A DNA stretch of 64,000 nt from JALORV01 sp963766365 (GCA_963766365.1 CAVXZK010000014.1:287388-351387), one strand, 5' to 3'. Numbered from the stretch's first letter, positions 1 to 8,315 are shown. Made by a program: numbers and translations. The notes: generated from the letters alone by a model not told the origin.

Positions 1-1
1 C

Positions 2-535
2 CCCTCGACGTTCTCGATCGCGATCAACGACTACGGCTTCGAGCTGCTGTCGCCGGTCGACATCGACTGGATGGGCGCGTGGCAGCGGCGGGCAGACACG
101 CTGCTCGGCGAGGAACGCCTGCTCGAGGACGTGCTCGCCAGCCTCAATGCCGGCGAACTGGCAATGCGGCGCTTTCGGGAGGTCGCGCGCGTGGCCGGCC
201 TGGTGTTCCAGGGCTTTCCGGGCGCGCCGAAGTCGATGAAGCAGTTGCAGGCGAGTTCGGGGCTCTTTTACGAGGTATTCCGCAAGTACGACGCCGGCAA
301 CCGGCTGCTCGGGCAGGCAGAGCGCGAGGTGCTGGAGCAGGAGCTGGACATGGCCCGGCTCCGTGAGGCGCTGACACGGATGCGCTCGCAGCGCTTGGTC
401 TACCGCCTGCTGGCCCGGCCCGCGCCGTTTGCCTTTCCACTGATGGTGGAGCGCCTGCGCGAACAGGTCACCACGGAAAAGCTCACCGCGCGGATCGAGC
501 GCATGCTCGCAGAACTCGAGCAGGCAGCTCGATAG
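2..535 (+). CDS. Lhr-type DEXH-box helicase, C-terminal part (5' end outside window)
   Basis: Only the last 177 residues are present; the reading frame is open from base 2 to the TAG at 533-535. The tail resembles the C-terminal region of the ligase-associated DNA-damage-response DEXH helicases (an Lhr subfamily), which unwind DNA or RNA-DNA during repair. Supporting pieces are the GFPGAPKSMKQLQASSGLFY stretch, the RPAPFAFPLMVERLRE segment and the closing TEKLTARIERML helix. The motor domains with the Walker and DEXH motifs lie upstream and cannot be checked. In many genomes this helicase sits beside a PdeM phosphoesterase. Here a PdeM-like gene is about 26.5 kb away at 27022-27714. Confidence 0.75.
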   Translation, partial: PSTFSIAINDYGFELLSPVDIDWMGAWQRRADTLLGEERLLEDVLASLNAGELAMRRFREVARVAGLVFQGFPGAPKSMKQLQASSGLFYEVFRKYDAGNRLLGQAEREVLEQELDMARLREALTRMRSQRLVYRLLARPAPFAFPLMVERLREQVTTEKLTARIERMLAELEQAAR

Positions 536-619
536 GCTATACAAGATATTGTGGCTCCGGTGGTGTCCGGCCCAGATCTGGTACACCAATCGTAGGACCG
601 CGCACATTCGGTGCGTCGC

Positions 620-667
620 TTTTCAGAGGGAAAACGGCGTTGTTCACATGCAATTTCCCTCTGAAAA
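620..667. repeat. Perfect 14-bp inverted repeat with 20-base spacer
   Basis: Bases 620-633 (ttttcagagggaaa) are exactly reverse-complementary to 654-667. The repeat lies in an AT-richer stretch upstream of the SWIB gene and just upstream of a candidate promoter. It could be an operator for a dimeric regulator or an RNA hairpin. No T-run follows on the plus strand, so it does not look like a terminator there. Confidence 0.7.
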
Positions 668-681
668 CTTGACTTCTCCTC

Positions 682-709
682 TTGTAATCCGTCGGTTTTC
701 CTCTAGGAT
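682..709 (+). promoter_or_regulatory. Candidate sigma-70-type promoter for the SWIB gene
   Basis: A TTGTAA hexamer at 682-687 and a TAGGAT hexamer at 704-709 are separated by 16 bases in a locally AT-rich region. The start codon is about 85 bases further on. Assigned by eye only; a TTGACT at 669-674 is an alternative -35 element without a good -10 partner. Confidence 0.3.
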
Positions 710-792
710 CGCGACCACGCAACGAGAGCGCTCTCTCTTTTTCACTCGAGAACGCTGTCGCTGTGGCATGCAACTCTTACTGAGGAGATCTC

Positions 793-1179
793 ATGGCAAC
801 GAAGAAGGCAGCAAAGAAGACCGCCAAGAAGGCCGTCAAGAAGGCCGCGGCGAAGAAGACCGTGAAGAAGGCCGTCAAGAAGGCGGCAGCCAAGAAGACC
901 GTGAAGAAGGCCGCCAAGGCCAAGGTCAAGCGCAAGCCGAATGCCGCGTTCATGCGCCCGCTGATGCCGAGTGGCCCGCTGGCCGCGATCGTCGGCTCGG
1001 TGCCGATGCCGCGCACTGAAGTGACCAGCAAGATCTGGGCGTACATCAAGAAGAACAAGCTGCAGGATGCCGTCAACCGCCGCATGATCAACGCGGACGA
1101 CAAGCTGAAGGCGCTGTTCGGCAAGACGCAAGCGTCGATGTTCGAACTGACCAAGTACGTCAGCAAGCACCTGAAGTAG
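793..1179 (+). CDS. Histone H1-like Lys/Ala-rich tail fused to SWIB/MDM2 domain
   Basis: This 128-aa protein has two parts. Residues 1-48 are almost only K, A, T and V in KKAxKK-type repeats, like bacterial H1-type nucleoid proteins. Residues from about 55 to 128 form a SWIB/MDM2 domain (EVTSKIWAYIKKNKLQD and KALFGKTQASMFELTKYVSKHL). SWIB domains come from eukaryotic chromatin remodelling subunits, but small stand-alone SWIB proteins are known in chlamydiae and many proteobacteria. DNA binding or nucleoid association is inferred from the basic tail. The start is supported by GAGGAG at 782-787. A clear intrinsic terminator follows, so the gene is probably monocistronic. Confidence 0.9.
   Translation: MATKKAAKKTAKKAVKKAAAKKTVKKAVKKAAAKKTVKKAAKAKVKRKPNAAFMRPLMPSGPLAAIVGSVPMPRTEVTSKIWAYIKKNKLQDAVNRRMINADDKLKALFGKTQASMFELTKYVSKHLK
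826..903 (+). repeat. Two tandem 39-bp units encoding the KKAVKKAAAKKTV repeat
   Basis: Units 826-864 and 865-903 are identical at 36 of 39 positions; all three differences are at third codon positions. They encode exactly the same 13-residue basic repeat (residues 12-24 and 25-37), so selection or recent duplication keeps the tail repetitive. Confidence 0.85.
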
Positions 1180-1214
1180 TCGCGCGCGGGCCTTGGGCCC
1201 GCATCCGACCGGAC

Positions 1215-1253
1215 AATCGCCCGGCGCCAGCACTGGCCCGGGCGATTTTCTTT
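1215..1253 (+). terminator. Intrinsic terminator after the SWIB gene
   Basis: A 10-bp perfect stem (aatcgcccgg at 1215-1224 paired with 1238-1247) is followed by ttttcttt, 36 bases after the stop codon. Confidence 0.8.
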
Positions 1254-1530
1254 GTGCGTCGCTTAGGCTGCGTTGCAGCCAGCCCGAGGCTGTGGAACCG
1301 CGTGGGTGGCCGATCAGGTGCTGGCCCGGGACCGCGACCTGAGGTTCCAACCCGGGCATCGCTCTCCCTGTTAATCGCGCCCCGACCCGACCGGTGCCCG
1401 ATCGTCCCTGTCCCCGTCGCAGCTGCGTCGCGCCTCCGACGCGCGTGCCATTGACGGCGATCAATGTGCGGCGGTCCTCGAGAACCAGAGTTGATTTAAC
1501 GGGCGGGGGAGTTGTCACTGCAATCTACGG
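1254..1530. other. Intergenic stretch, no gene recognised
   Basis: Between the SWIB terminator and the ribosome binding site of the next gene I see no convincing coding frame. There is a small perfect hairpin, ggctgc-gtt-gcagcc at 1266-1280, without a T-run. Confidence 0.4.
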
Positions 1531-1542
1531 CAGGAGGTAGCC

Positions 1543-1986
1543 ATGCTCATTCGAACGGTTGCATTTCTCCTGGGCTCTCTGTTCGTCGCCACTTCGGCCT
1601 ATGCGCAAGGCAAACTGCTGCTCGAGCCGTCGCAGGCGCCGATCACGCTGAAGGGCGGGTGGGAGATGAAGCAAGGTCTTGCCGGCCACAGCGGCAATCG
1701 CGGCGACATCGCTGTGAAGATCTCGAAAATCAACCCGGACGGGACTTTCGAAGGAAAACTCGACTTCCATAGCGCCGGCCGCTGGTGCCGCGCGGTCGAC
1801 GAGCCAATCCAGGCGGGAAGGATCACCGCCAACGGTCTCAAGCTGGTTGCCAACGGTGGCCCGACCACGGTGTGCGGGATGATGACGCTGGAGTTTCGGC
1901 GCGGTACCGAAAAGTACTTGCAAGGGCGGGTCAAGTCCGAGGCCGAAGCTCGCGGCGCACCCATGTGGCTGGACGCTCCGAAGTGA
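1543..1986 (+). CDS. Exported hypothetical protein
   Basis: 147 aa. The first 21 residues form a typical Sec signal peptide (basic start, hydrophobic core, cleavage after AYA before QGK). The mature part is about 125 residues, probably a small beta-rich domain, with two cysteines (WCRAVDE and TVCGMMTLEF) that may form a disulfide in the periplasm. The start is well supported by AGGAGGT at 1532-1538. I recognise no family and assign no function. It stands alone between the SWIB gene and the convergent PRPP-synthetase-like gene, whose stop is 25 bases away. Confidence 0.8.
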   Translation: MLIRTVAFLLGSLFVATSAYAQGKLLLEPSQAPITLKGGWEMKQGLAGHSGNRGDIAVKISKINPDGTFEGKLDFHSAGRWCRAVDEPIQAGRITANGLKLVANGGPTTVCGMMTLEFRRGTEKYLQGRVKSEAEARGAPMWLDAPK

Positions 1987-2011
1987 CCGTCGGCACCGCG
2001 CTATGGGCGGA

Positions 2012-2881
2012 TCAGCGCGGCAGCGTGCGTAATGCCGAAGCGACCAGATCGGCGGTGCCGATCCGGTTGCTCGGATGCGGCACGGTGTCGGTGCTGAGGA
2101 GTTCGCTGACACCTGCCGCACGCAGAGCGGCGTCAGCATCGTCGACCAGCAGCGCATGCGTGACGGCGACGTCAACACGGCGCGCACCGCGCGCCAGAAC
2201 CTGGCGCGCGACCGCCGCCAGCGTCCGCCCGGTGCTGGCGACATCATCGATGATGACGACATGCCGCCCCTCAAGTTCAATTTCGGGCAACGTGACCTCG
2301 ACGTCGCGGTCGCCGTGGCGCGTCTTGCGGCACACCGCCACTTCGCAGTCGGCCGCCTCGGCGGCGGCGCGCACCCAGGGCGCGGCTTCTGCGTCCGGCC
2401 CGAGCATCAGCGCGCCGGTGGCGTGGAAAGACCCGCCGATCAAAGGCGCGGCTGAAAGCGCCGTCGCGGCCGGTGCTGGCACCGCTTCTTTGAGGCTACC
2501 GACGCGATGCAGGTGCGGGTCGATCGTTATGACCGCGTCGAACAACTCCGCAAGCCAGCGTCCGACGATTCGTTGGCTGACGGCTTCGCCAGGCGCGAAC
2601 GCTGCGTCTTGCCGCATGTAGGCGAGATAGGGTGCAACCAGCGTCAGGTGCCGCGCGCCCAGTTCGCGCGCCGCGCGTGCAGCCAGCAGCAGCTCGACCA
2701 GCTTCTCGTTCGGGCTATGCAGCGAGCGCAGCAGCACGGCGCGTGGCGCCACCGGTGTAGGCAGTCGCAGCTTCAGTTCCCCGTCGGGAAAGCGGTGGCG
2801 CTCGATGGGCGCCAGGGTGAGGCCGGCGGCCGTCGCGAGCCGCGCGGCGTACTCCTGCTCGTCGTCGAAATACAGCAGCAT
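2012..2881 (-). CDS. Ribose-phosphate pyrophosphokinase-like protein (PRPP synthetase family)
   Basis: 289 aa, shorter than the roughly 315 aa of classical bacterial Prs and closer to archaeal-type enzymes. Family marks are HRFPDGELKLRLP near residues 29-41, the YMRQD segment (88-92), DPHLHR (121-126), and the PRPP-binding loop VVIIDDVASTGRT (208-220). Prs enzymes transfer pyrophosphate from ATP to ribose-5-phosphate to make PRPP. The ATG directly abuts the stop of the upstream phosphorylase gene (TGAATG), so the two are probably translationally coupled. Because it is a divergent copy in a nucleotide-breakdown cluster, it may be a specialised paralogue rather than the housekeeping Prs; that is inference. 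Confidence 0.85.
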   Translation of the reverse strand: MLLYFDDEQEYAARLATAAGLTLAPIERHRFPDGELKLRLPTPVAPRAVLLRSLHSPNEKLVELLLAARAARELGARHLTLVAPYLAYMRQDAAFAPGEAVSQRIVGRWLAELFDAVITIDPHLHRVGSLKEAVPAPAATALSAAPLIGGSFHATGALMLGPDAEAAPWVRAAAEAADCEVAVCRKTRHGDRDVEVTLPEIELEGRHVVIIDDVASTGRTLAAVARQVLARGARRVDVAVTHALLVDDADAALRAAGVSELLSTDTVPHPSNRIGTADLVASALRTLPR

Positions 2882-4450
2882 TCAGAACTCGGCGAAGTCG
2901 CGCAGGTCGGCATGCTCGCCGATCGAGTAGCCGCTGCCCTGACCGGCCCACTCGCGCGCGAAGGCGGCGTCCGAAGCAAACCCGGCATGGACGCGATACA
3001 GCGGCTCACCGCGCCGCACGGGATCGCCGAGCTTCCGCAGGAGGTCCACGCCGGCGCCGCGCACTCTGGGCGCTCCGGTCAGGCGCGCCAGCCGCACCAG
3101 CCGCTCGTTGTCGATCGCCGTGACGAAGCCATCGGCGGCCGCCTCGAGCTCGAACACGTGCGGAGCCAGCGCTGGCGGTTCGTACTCGAAGACATGCCGG
3201 CCCTGCGCGTCGATGATCGCGTTCATCTTTGCCAGTGCCCGTCCGGAGTCAAGGATGTCTCGCGCAATCGGGAAACCCTCGCCGCCGCGCACATCGGCGT
3301 CGAATTCGATGACGCGCCCGGCCAGCCGCAGCGCCTTCTGGCGCAGGTCGGACGGCGCGCGCGGGTCGCCGTTCAGCACGCGCATCACATCGCGCGCCTC
3401 GAGCGCCGGACCAATGCCGTGCCCGACCGGCTGGCGGCCGTCGGTGATGACGACATCGAGTGTCAGATGCAGCCGGTCCGCGACGTACTCGAACAGCTTC
3501 CGCAGCTTCTGCGCCTCCGGCATCGAGCGCACTTTGGCGCTGGGTCCGAGCGGAATGTCGAGCACGAGGTGCGTGGACCCCGCCGCGATCTTCTTCGACA
3601 GGATCGACGCCACCATTTGCCCGGGAGAGTCGAGCGACAGCGGTCGTTCGACCGCGATCAACTCATCGTCGGCCGGCGAGAGATCGGCGGTGCCGCCCCA
3701 GGCGAGGCAGCCGCGCAACTCGCGCACAATTTCTTCCATGCGCTCGAAGGTGAGTTCGACGTTGGCCAGGCACTCCATCGTGTCGGCGGTGCCCGCCGGC
3801 GACGTGATCGCGCGCGAGGAGGTCTTCGGAATCAGCATGCCGTGCGCGGCGACGATCGGCACGATCAGCATCGACGTGCGGTTGCCCGGGATGCCGCCGA
3901 TCGAGTGCTTGTCGACCACCGGGCGTTCGTGCCAGTCGAGGCGACGGCCGGCGGCGACCATCGCCTCGGTGAGGTACACGACCTCCTCGCGGTCGAGGTC
4001 GAAATGTCCGGTCGAGACTACGAACGCGGCCAGCTCGAGCTTGCTGTAGCGGTGCTGCGCGACGTCGCGCATGATCGCGTGATAGTCGGCGCGTTCCAGG
4101 CGCTCGCCATCGATCTTCCGTCGCAGTGCGCTCATCGAGGCCGGCGGTGTCGCGTGAGCCACCTGGACCGGGGTCCCCGCTGCCGCGCCGAGCTGGTGAT
4201 AGGCGTCCTCCGACAGGCCGACCTCGGTCTCGGCGACGATGGCCGCGTCGTCGACGATGTTCAGCGTGGCCAGGATCGAGCGACCGTTGTCCCGTACCTC
4301 GATCTTCGACAGGGCCTGGAAACCTTCAGTCAAATACAGCGGGCACCGGCGATGCAGATAAGCGACGTTCTCGCGGTAGGTGTCGATGCCGACGCGGCGG
4401 ACACACAGTTCCGCCGTGGCGTGGCCAGCCGGACCGGGCTCAGGCGTCAT
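2882..4450 (-). CDS. Thymidine phosphorylase family protein, AMP phosphorylase-like
   Basis: 522 aa, longer than DeoA (about 440 aa). An extra N-terminal domain of about 80-100 residues gives the architecture of archaeal-type AMP phosphorylases. Visible motifs are VDKHSIGGIPGNRTS (phosphate site) and KTSSRAITSPAGTADTME, which match the AMP phosphorylase versions better than the TP ones. These enzymes phosphorolyse nucleosides, or NMPs to base plus ribose-1,5-bisphosphate. It overlaps the upstream beta-CASP gene by 11 bases and abuts the Prs-like gene. Substrate (NMP or pyrimidine nucleoside) is not certain. Confidence 0.85.
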   Translation of the reverse strand: MTPEPGPAGHATAELCVRRVGIDTYRENVAYLHRRCPLYLTEGFQALSKIEVRDNGRSILATLNIVDDAAIVAETEVGLSEDAYHQLGAAAGTPVQVAHATPPASMSALRRKIDGERLERADYHAIMRDVAQHRYSKLELAAFVVSTGHFDLDREEVVYLTEAMVAAGRRLDWHERPVVDKHSIGGIPGNRTSMLIVPIVAAHGMLIPKTSSRAITSPAGTADTMECLANVELTFERMEEIVRELRGCLAWGGTADLSPADDELIAVERPLSLDSPGQMVASILSKKIAAGSTHLVLDIPLGPSAKVRSMPEAQKLRKLFEYVADRLHLTLDVVITDGRQPVGHGIGPALEARDVMRVLNGDPRAPSDLRQKALRLAGRVIEFDADVRGGEGFPIARDILDSGRALAKMNAIIDAQGRHVFEYEPPALAPHVFELEAAADGFVTAIDNERLVRLARLTGAPRVRGAGVDLLRKLGDPVRRGEPLYRVHAGFASDAAFAREWAGQGSGYSIGEHADLRDFAEF

Positions 4451-5831
4451 AGCGTGTGACCGGCGCGGCGACTGTGGTGGGCCACCTCAGCTCGCGGGCA
4501 ATGCGCGCCGACAGCGCATGAGACGCCTCCGGTTCGCCGTGGACCAGATAGGTCATCTTCGGTTTGCGCGAGGCGCTGGCAAGCCAGCCCATCAGACCGT
4601 CCTGTCCGGCATGCGCCGACAGGCCGCCCAGCGTGTGCACCGAGGCGCGCACCGGCACGGACTCGTTGAACATTCGCACTGCGCGGGCGCCATCGACGAT
4701 GCGCCGGCCGAGCGTGCCGGCCGCCTGGAATCCGGTGAACAGAACACCGCACTCGCGGCGCGGCAGGTTGTGTCGCAGGTGATGACGGATGCGACCGGCT
4801 TCGCACATGCCGCTCGCCGCGATGATGACGGCGCCATTGCGAATCGAGTTCAGGAACATCGAGTCGTCGACATCCTCGGTATAGCGGAGCGCGAACGGCA
4901 GCTTTCGGGCGCGCTGCGCGAGATGAAACTCGTGCGCCAGTTCGTCGAGCGCCTCCAGATGCCTGAAGGTGACCTCGCTCGCCTGTGTCGCCAGCGGTGA
5001 ATCGACGAACACCAGCGGTACGCGCACCCGGCCAGCCTTGGCCAGCCGGTACAGGAGCACGAGGAATTCCTGCGTCCGGCCCAGCGCGAATGCCGGAACG
5101 ATCACGTTGCCGTGCCGCCCATGCAATACGTCGCGCATCACGTCGACGAGTTCGACCTCGGTCTCGTCCATCGACCGGTGGTTGCGATCTCCATAGGTCG
5201 ATTCGAGCACCAGCACGTCGGCGTCGCGCAGCGGGTCGCGATCGCGCACCACCAGCGGCGACGCCTCGCCGATGTCGCCGGACACGACCAGCGTCCGCTG
5301 GTGGCGACCCTCAGTGACGCGGATTTCGGCGAAGGCCGCGCCAACAATGTGACCGGCGCTCTGCAGCCGCACACGCACCGACGGATGCGGACTGAACTCG
5401 ACGCCATAGGGCACGCCAATCAGGCTCGTGGTGAGGCGGTCGACGTCCTCCGCCGTATAAAGGGGAGCTTCGTCGGCAATCCTGCGACGACCACTGCGAT
5501 CGCGACGCACGCCCCGGGTCTGCACGTGGGCACTGTCCTTCAGCATCACCGGGACCAGGTCCGCGGTCGGACGCGTGCAATAGATCTGGGGTCCGCGCCG
5601 GCCCAGGCCGGCGAAGCGCGGCAGCAGTCCGCAGTGATCCACGTGTGCATGGGTCAGCACGATGAAATCGAGCCGCCCGAGCTCGCGCGCATAGGCTTCG
5701 CGATTGCGGCGGGGCGCCTCTCGGCCGCCCTGGAACATTCCGTAGTCAATCAGGAAGCGAGTATCACCCGCCTCGACCACGAGGCTGGAACCCGTGACTT
5801 CTCCGGCAGCGCCGAAAAATGTCAGGCGCAC
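4440..5831 (-). CDS. MBL-fold beta-CASP ribonuclease (YSH1/CPSF-like)
   Basis: 463 aa, the usual length of prokaryotic beta-CASP RNA nucleases. The metallo-beta-lactamase domain carries HAHVDH at 61-66 for two zinc ions, SAGHIVGAA and VVSGDIGE. The beta-CASP insert and closing motifs follow (VFVDSPLA, IIAASGMCEAGRIRHHL, GGLSAHAGQ, VHGEPEA). Such proteins act as RNA endo- or 5'-exonucleases. It is the first gene of the three-gene minus-strand operon, and its stop overlaps the start of the phosphorylase gene. It could feed nucleotides to the downstream enzymes; that link is inferred from position. Confidence 0.9.
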   Translation of the reverse strand: MRLTFFGAAGEVTGSSLVVEAGDTRFLIDYGMFQGGREAPRRNREAYARELGRLDFIVLTHAHVDHCGLLPRFAGLGRRGPQIYCTRPTADLVPVMLKDSAHVQTRGVRRDRSGRRRIADEAPLYTAEDVDRLTTSLIGVPYGVEFSPHPSVRVRLQSAGHIVGAAFAEIRVTEGRHQRTLVVSGDIGEASPLVVRDRDPLRDADVLVLESTYGDRNHRSMDETEVELVDVMRDVLHGRHGNVIVPAFALGRTQEFLVLLYRLAKAGRVRVPLVFVDSPLATQASEVTFRHLEALDELAHEFHLAQRARKLPFALRYTEDVDDSMFLNSIRNGAVIIAASGMCEAGRIRHHLRHNLPRRECGVLFTGFQAAGTLGRRIVDGARAVRMFNESVPVRASVHTLGGLSAHAGQDGLMGWLASASRKPKMTYLVHGEPEASHALSARIARELRWPTTVAAPVTRYDA

Positions 5832-5919
5832 AGACTCCCCTTTTGCCCTTATGCCGATCCTTTTTGCAGTCTAGCCACCACAGGGCGCGCGTCGGCCCGA
5901 CGTTATGCTTCTTTGCGTT

Positions 5920-7446
5920 ATGCCAACCGTTGTGCTGACGACGCTCAATGCTCGCTATGCGCACGCCTCGCTGGGGCTGCGCTGCCTGCGCGCCAACATG
6001 GGCGATCTGCGTGATGACACGGCCATCCGCGAGTTCGTCATCCGCACGCCGCCCGCAGACATCGTCGCCCGTCTGCTCGCGCTGGCGCCGCGCATCGTTG
6101 GTTTCGGCGTCTACATCTGGAACGTCGAGCAGACCGCCCGTGTCATAGAACTGCTAAAGGCCGCCGCGCCGCAGGTCGTGGTGGTGCTCGGCGGCCCGGA
6201 AGTCAGCCACGAGACGGAGCAGCAGGCGATCTGCCGGGGTGCCGACCATGTGGTCACCGGCTGGGGCGACGTCACCTTTCCGCGTCTGGTGCGCCAGCTG
6301 CTGCATGGGCCGCCCCCACTGATGAAGGTCCACCCCGGCGGCCAGCCCGATCTCGCGCAACTGGTGCTGCCTTACGCCGAGTACACCGATACCGACCTGC
6401 TTCACCGGCACGTCTACGTCGAAGCGTCGCGGGGTTGTCCGTTCAAGTGCGAGTTCTGCCTGTCGGCGCTCGACCGTACCGCGTGGCCGTTTCCGCTTGA
6501 CCTATTCCTGCGCGAAATCGACATCCTCTGGCAGCGCGGCGCGCGCCGCTTCAAGTTCATCGACCGCACCTTCAACCTGCGCACCGAGAACTCGGTGGCG
6601 ATCCTGGACTATTTCCTGCGTCGGCTTCGCGAGGCACCGGACGATCAGCCGTTCCTGCACTTCGAGATGATCCCGTATCGGCTGCCCGACGCGCTGCGTG
6701 CTCTCATAGCGCGCTTTCCTGCCGGGTCGCTGCAGCTGGAGATCGGCATCCAGACCTTCAATCCTGCCGTGCAGGCGCTGATCTCGCGGCGCCAGGACAA
6801 CGCGGTGGCGGAATCCAACCTGCGCTGGTTGCGGGCGAACACCCATGCGCACTTGCACGTCGATCTGATCGCCGGTCTGCCGGGCGAAGACCTGGCCTCG
6901 CTCGCGGCCGGCTTCGACCGGCTCGTCGCGCTCGCGCCGCACGAGATCCAACTCGGCGTCCTGAAGCGCCTGCGTGGTACGCCGATTGTCCGCCACACGG
7001 AACGCTACGCGATGCGCTACGCGGCACCGGCGCCCTACGAAGTCATCGCGACCGCAGCGATCGACGCGGAAACGATGCAGCGGATCGGGCGCTTTGCCCG
7101 CTACTGGGACCGCGTCGCCAACGCCGGCCGATTCCATCGCGTACTGCCGCTGCTACTCGGCGATGCCCCGTTCGATCGATTCATGGCTTTCTCCGACTGG
7201 CTCCACGGACGGACGCGGCGAACGCATTCGATTGCGGCCGAGGAACTGTACGGCGAGGTCCATGCCTGGCTCCTGCTGCAGGGAATCGAGCCGGCAGTCG
7301 CCCGCAGCGCGCTGACGGAGGACTACCGTGACAGCGGCGCTCGTGGCCGGCTGCCCTTTGCTGCACCCGCGGTGCGCCGCGCGGCGCTGTCGTCGAGTTC
7401 GGTGACACCGGAGCGCCAGCGCCGGCATCTCCGCCTGGTGCACTAG
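5920..7446 (+). CDS. B12-binding-domain radical SAM protein (DUF4080 type)
   Basis: 508 aa. The N-terminus has the cobalamin-binding-like Rossmann part (MPTVVLTTLNARYAHASLGL to VVVVLGGPEVSHE). The radical SAM domain begins with EASRGCPFKCEFC, whose C-x3-C-x2-C cysteines (about 173, 177, 180) bind the 4Fe-4S cluster. HLHVDLIAGLPGED is a typical downstream element. I chose ATG 5920 because related proteins begin with MPxIVLTTLNARY; ATG 5905 in the same frame is an alternative. The reaction is unknown. It is divergent from the beta-CASP gene, with 88 bases between the starts. Confidence 0.85.
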   Translation: MPTVVLTTLNARYAHASLGLRCLRANMGDLRDDTAIREFVIRTPPADIVARLLALAPRIVGFGVYIWNVEQTARVIELLKAAAPQVVVVLGGPEVSHETEQQAICRGADHVVTGWGDVTFPRLVRQLLHGPPPLMKVHPGGQPDLAQLVLPYAEYTDTDLLHRHVYVEASRGCPFKCEFCLSALDRTAWPFPLDLFLREIDILWQRGARRFKFIDRTFNLRTENSVAILDYFLRRLREAPDDQPFLHFEMIPYRLPDALRALIARFPAGSLQLEIGIQTFNPAVQALISRRQDNAVAESNLRWLRANTHAHLHVDLIAGLPGEDLASLAAGFDRLVALAPHEIQLGVLKRLRGTPIVRHTERYAMRYAAPAPYEVIATAAIDAETMQRIGRFARYWDRVANAGRFHRVLPLLLGDAPFDRFMAFSDWLHGRTRRTHSIAAEELYGEVHAWLLLQGIEPAVARSALTEDYRDSGARGRLPFAAPAVRRAALSSSSVTPERQRRHLRLVH

Positions 7447-7522
7447 CCGGGGCCCCATCGGTTCGGAGGATCGACACGCCGAAAGCCGGCTGGCATGCTG
7501 ATTGCAGATCACGGAGTTCGTG

Positions 7523-8278
7523 ATGACCTGGCAACCAGTCGAGACGATTCCGATCCGCGTCGGCGCGTCGATCACGGTCGAGCGCGCCGAGGCGGTGCGT
7601 GCGGCGCTGCTGACACGGGCGCTGCCGCTCGTCCGCCTGGTTCATGGCCGCGCAGAACCGCTCGCCACCGCGACCCTGGTTGCTGACGGCCAGACACTGG
7701 CATTGCTGACCGCAGCGCACATCTTCGAGTACGTCGCCGCGGGAGACCTCGCCGTGCCGTTGCCGCGCGAAGGTGCGTGGGCATGCCTGCGCTCGGCACG
7801 CCTGCGTGTCATCCTGCACCCGGAACGGGACCTTGCGCTCCTTGCCATTGGCGATGCGACGCTCGCACGCCGGCTGCGCGGCAACTGGATGCCGGTGACG
7901 CGCTCGCACCTCCACTTCGACGACGCGGACACGGCTTCACCGCGCACCTATGTGGTGGCCGGTTACCCGGTGTCGCAGGCGCGCCGGGTCGACGGGTCTG
8001 TCTACATGAAGCCGGTCGTGCTGTTCACGAGTGCCATTGATGCCGAGCGTCTCGCGTACGCGCGCACCGCCGAGCGAATCGACGGCCAGCAGATCCACAC
8101 GCCGGAGCTGGACGGAGTCTCAGGCGCGCTCGTGTGGGCGGTACATGACGATGAACCCGACGCCGGGTGCCTGCTGCGCGCTGCGTCCGTGCAGGTGGCT
8201 TTTGCACACGATCGTTATCTCAGGACCGAGCCGCTGCAGGCGGCGCCGGCCCTTTTTGCTCGTATCTTGAAGAACTGA
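7523..8278 (+). CDS. Cytoplasmic protein with trypsin-like catalytic triad, hypothetical
   Basis: 251 aa from ATG 7523, which has GGAG about seven bases upstream; a TTG at 7502 would add seven residues. I recognise no named family. The order of motifs is that of a chymotrypsin/trypsin fold: LLTAAHIFE (His about 66), HPERDLALLAIGD (Asp about 103) and ELDGVSGALVW, a G-x-S-G with Ser about 200. No signal peptide or membrane segment is visible, so it would act in the cytoplasm, unlike most such proteases. Protease activity is inferred from motif order only; it could be an inactive or regulatory homologue. Confidence 0.7.
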   Translation: MTWQPVETIPIRVGASITVERAEAVRAALLTRALPLVRLVHGRAEPLATATLVADGQTLALLTAAHIFEYVAAGDLAVPLPREGAWACLRSARLRVILHPERDLALLAIGDATLARRLRGNWMPVTRSHLHFDDADTASPRTYVVAGYPVSQARRVDGSVYMKPVVLFTSAIDAERLAYARTAERIDGQQIHTPELDGVSGALVWAVHDDEPDAGCLLRAASVQVAFAHDRYLRTEPLQAAPALFARILKN

Positions 8279-8315
8279 GCGAACCGTGCCGGACCCGGCG
8301 CCCGCCGCAGCAGCC

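Noticed and set aside
805..940. Tandem DNA repeat considered as CRISPR-like or mobile repeat
   Set aside because: Fully explained as codons for the Lys/Ala-rich tail, with differences only at third positions.
1266..1280. ggctgc-gtt-gcagcc hairpin considered as a second terminator
   Set aside because: Short stem without T-run, downstream of an already good terminator.
2507..4459. 650-codon plus-strand frame
   Set aside because: Antisense to the phosphorylase and Prs-like genes, which have clear motifs; no motif of its own.
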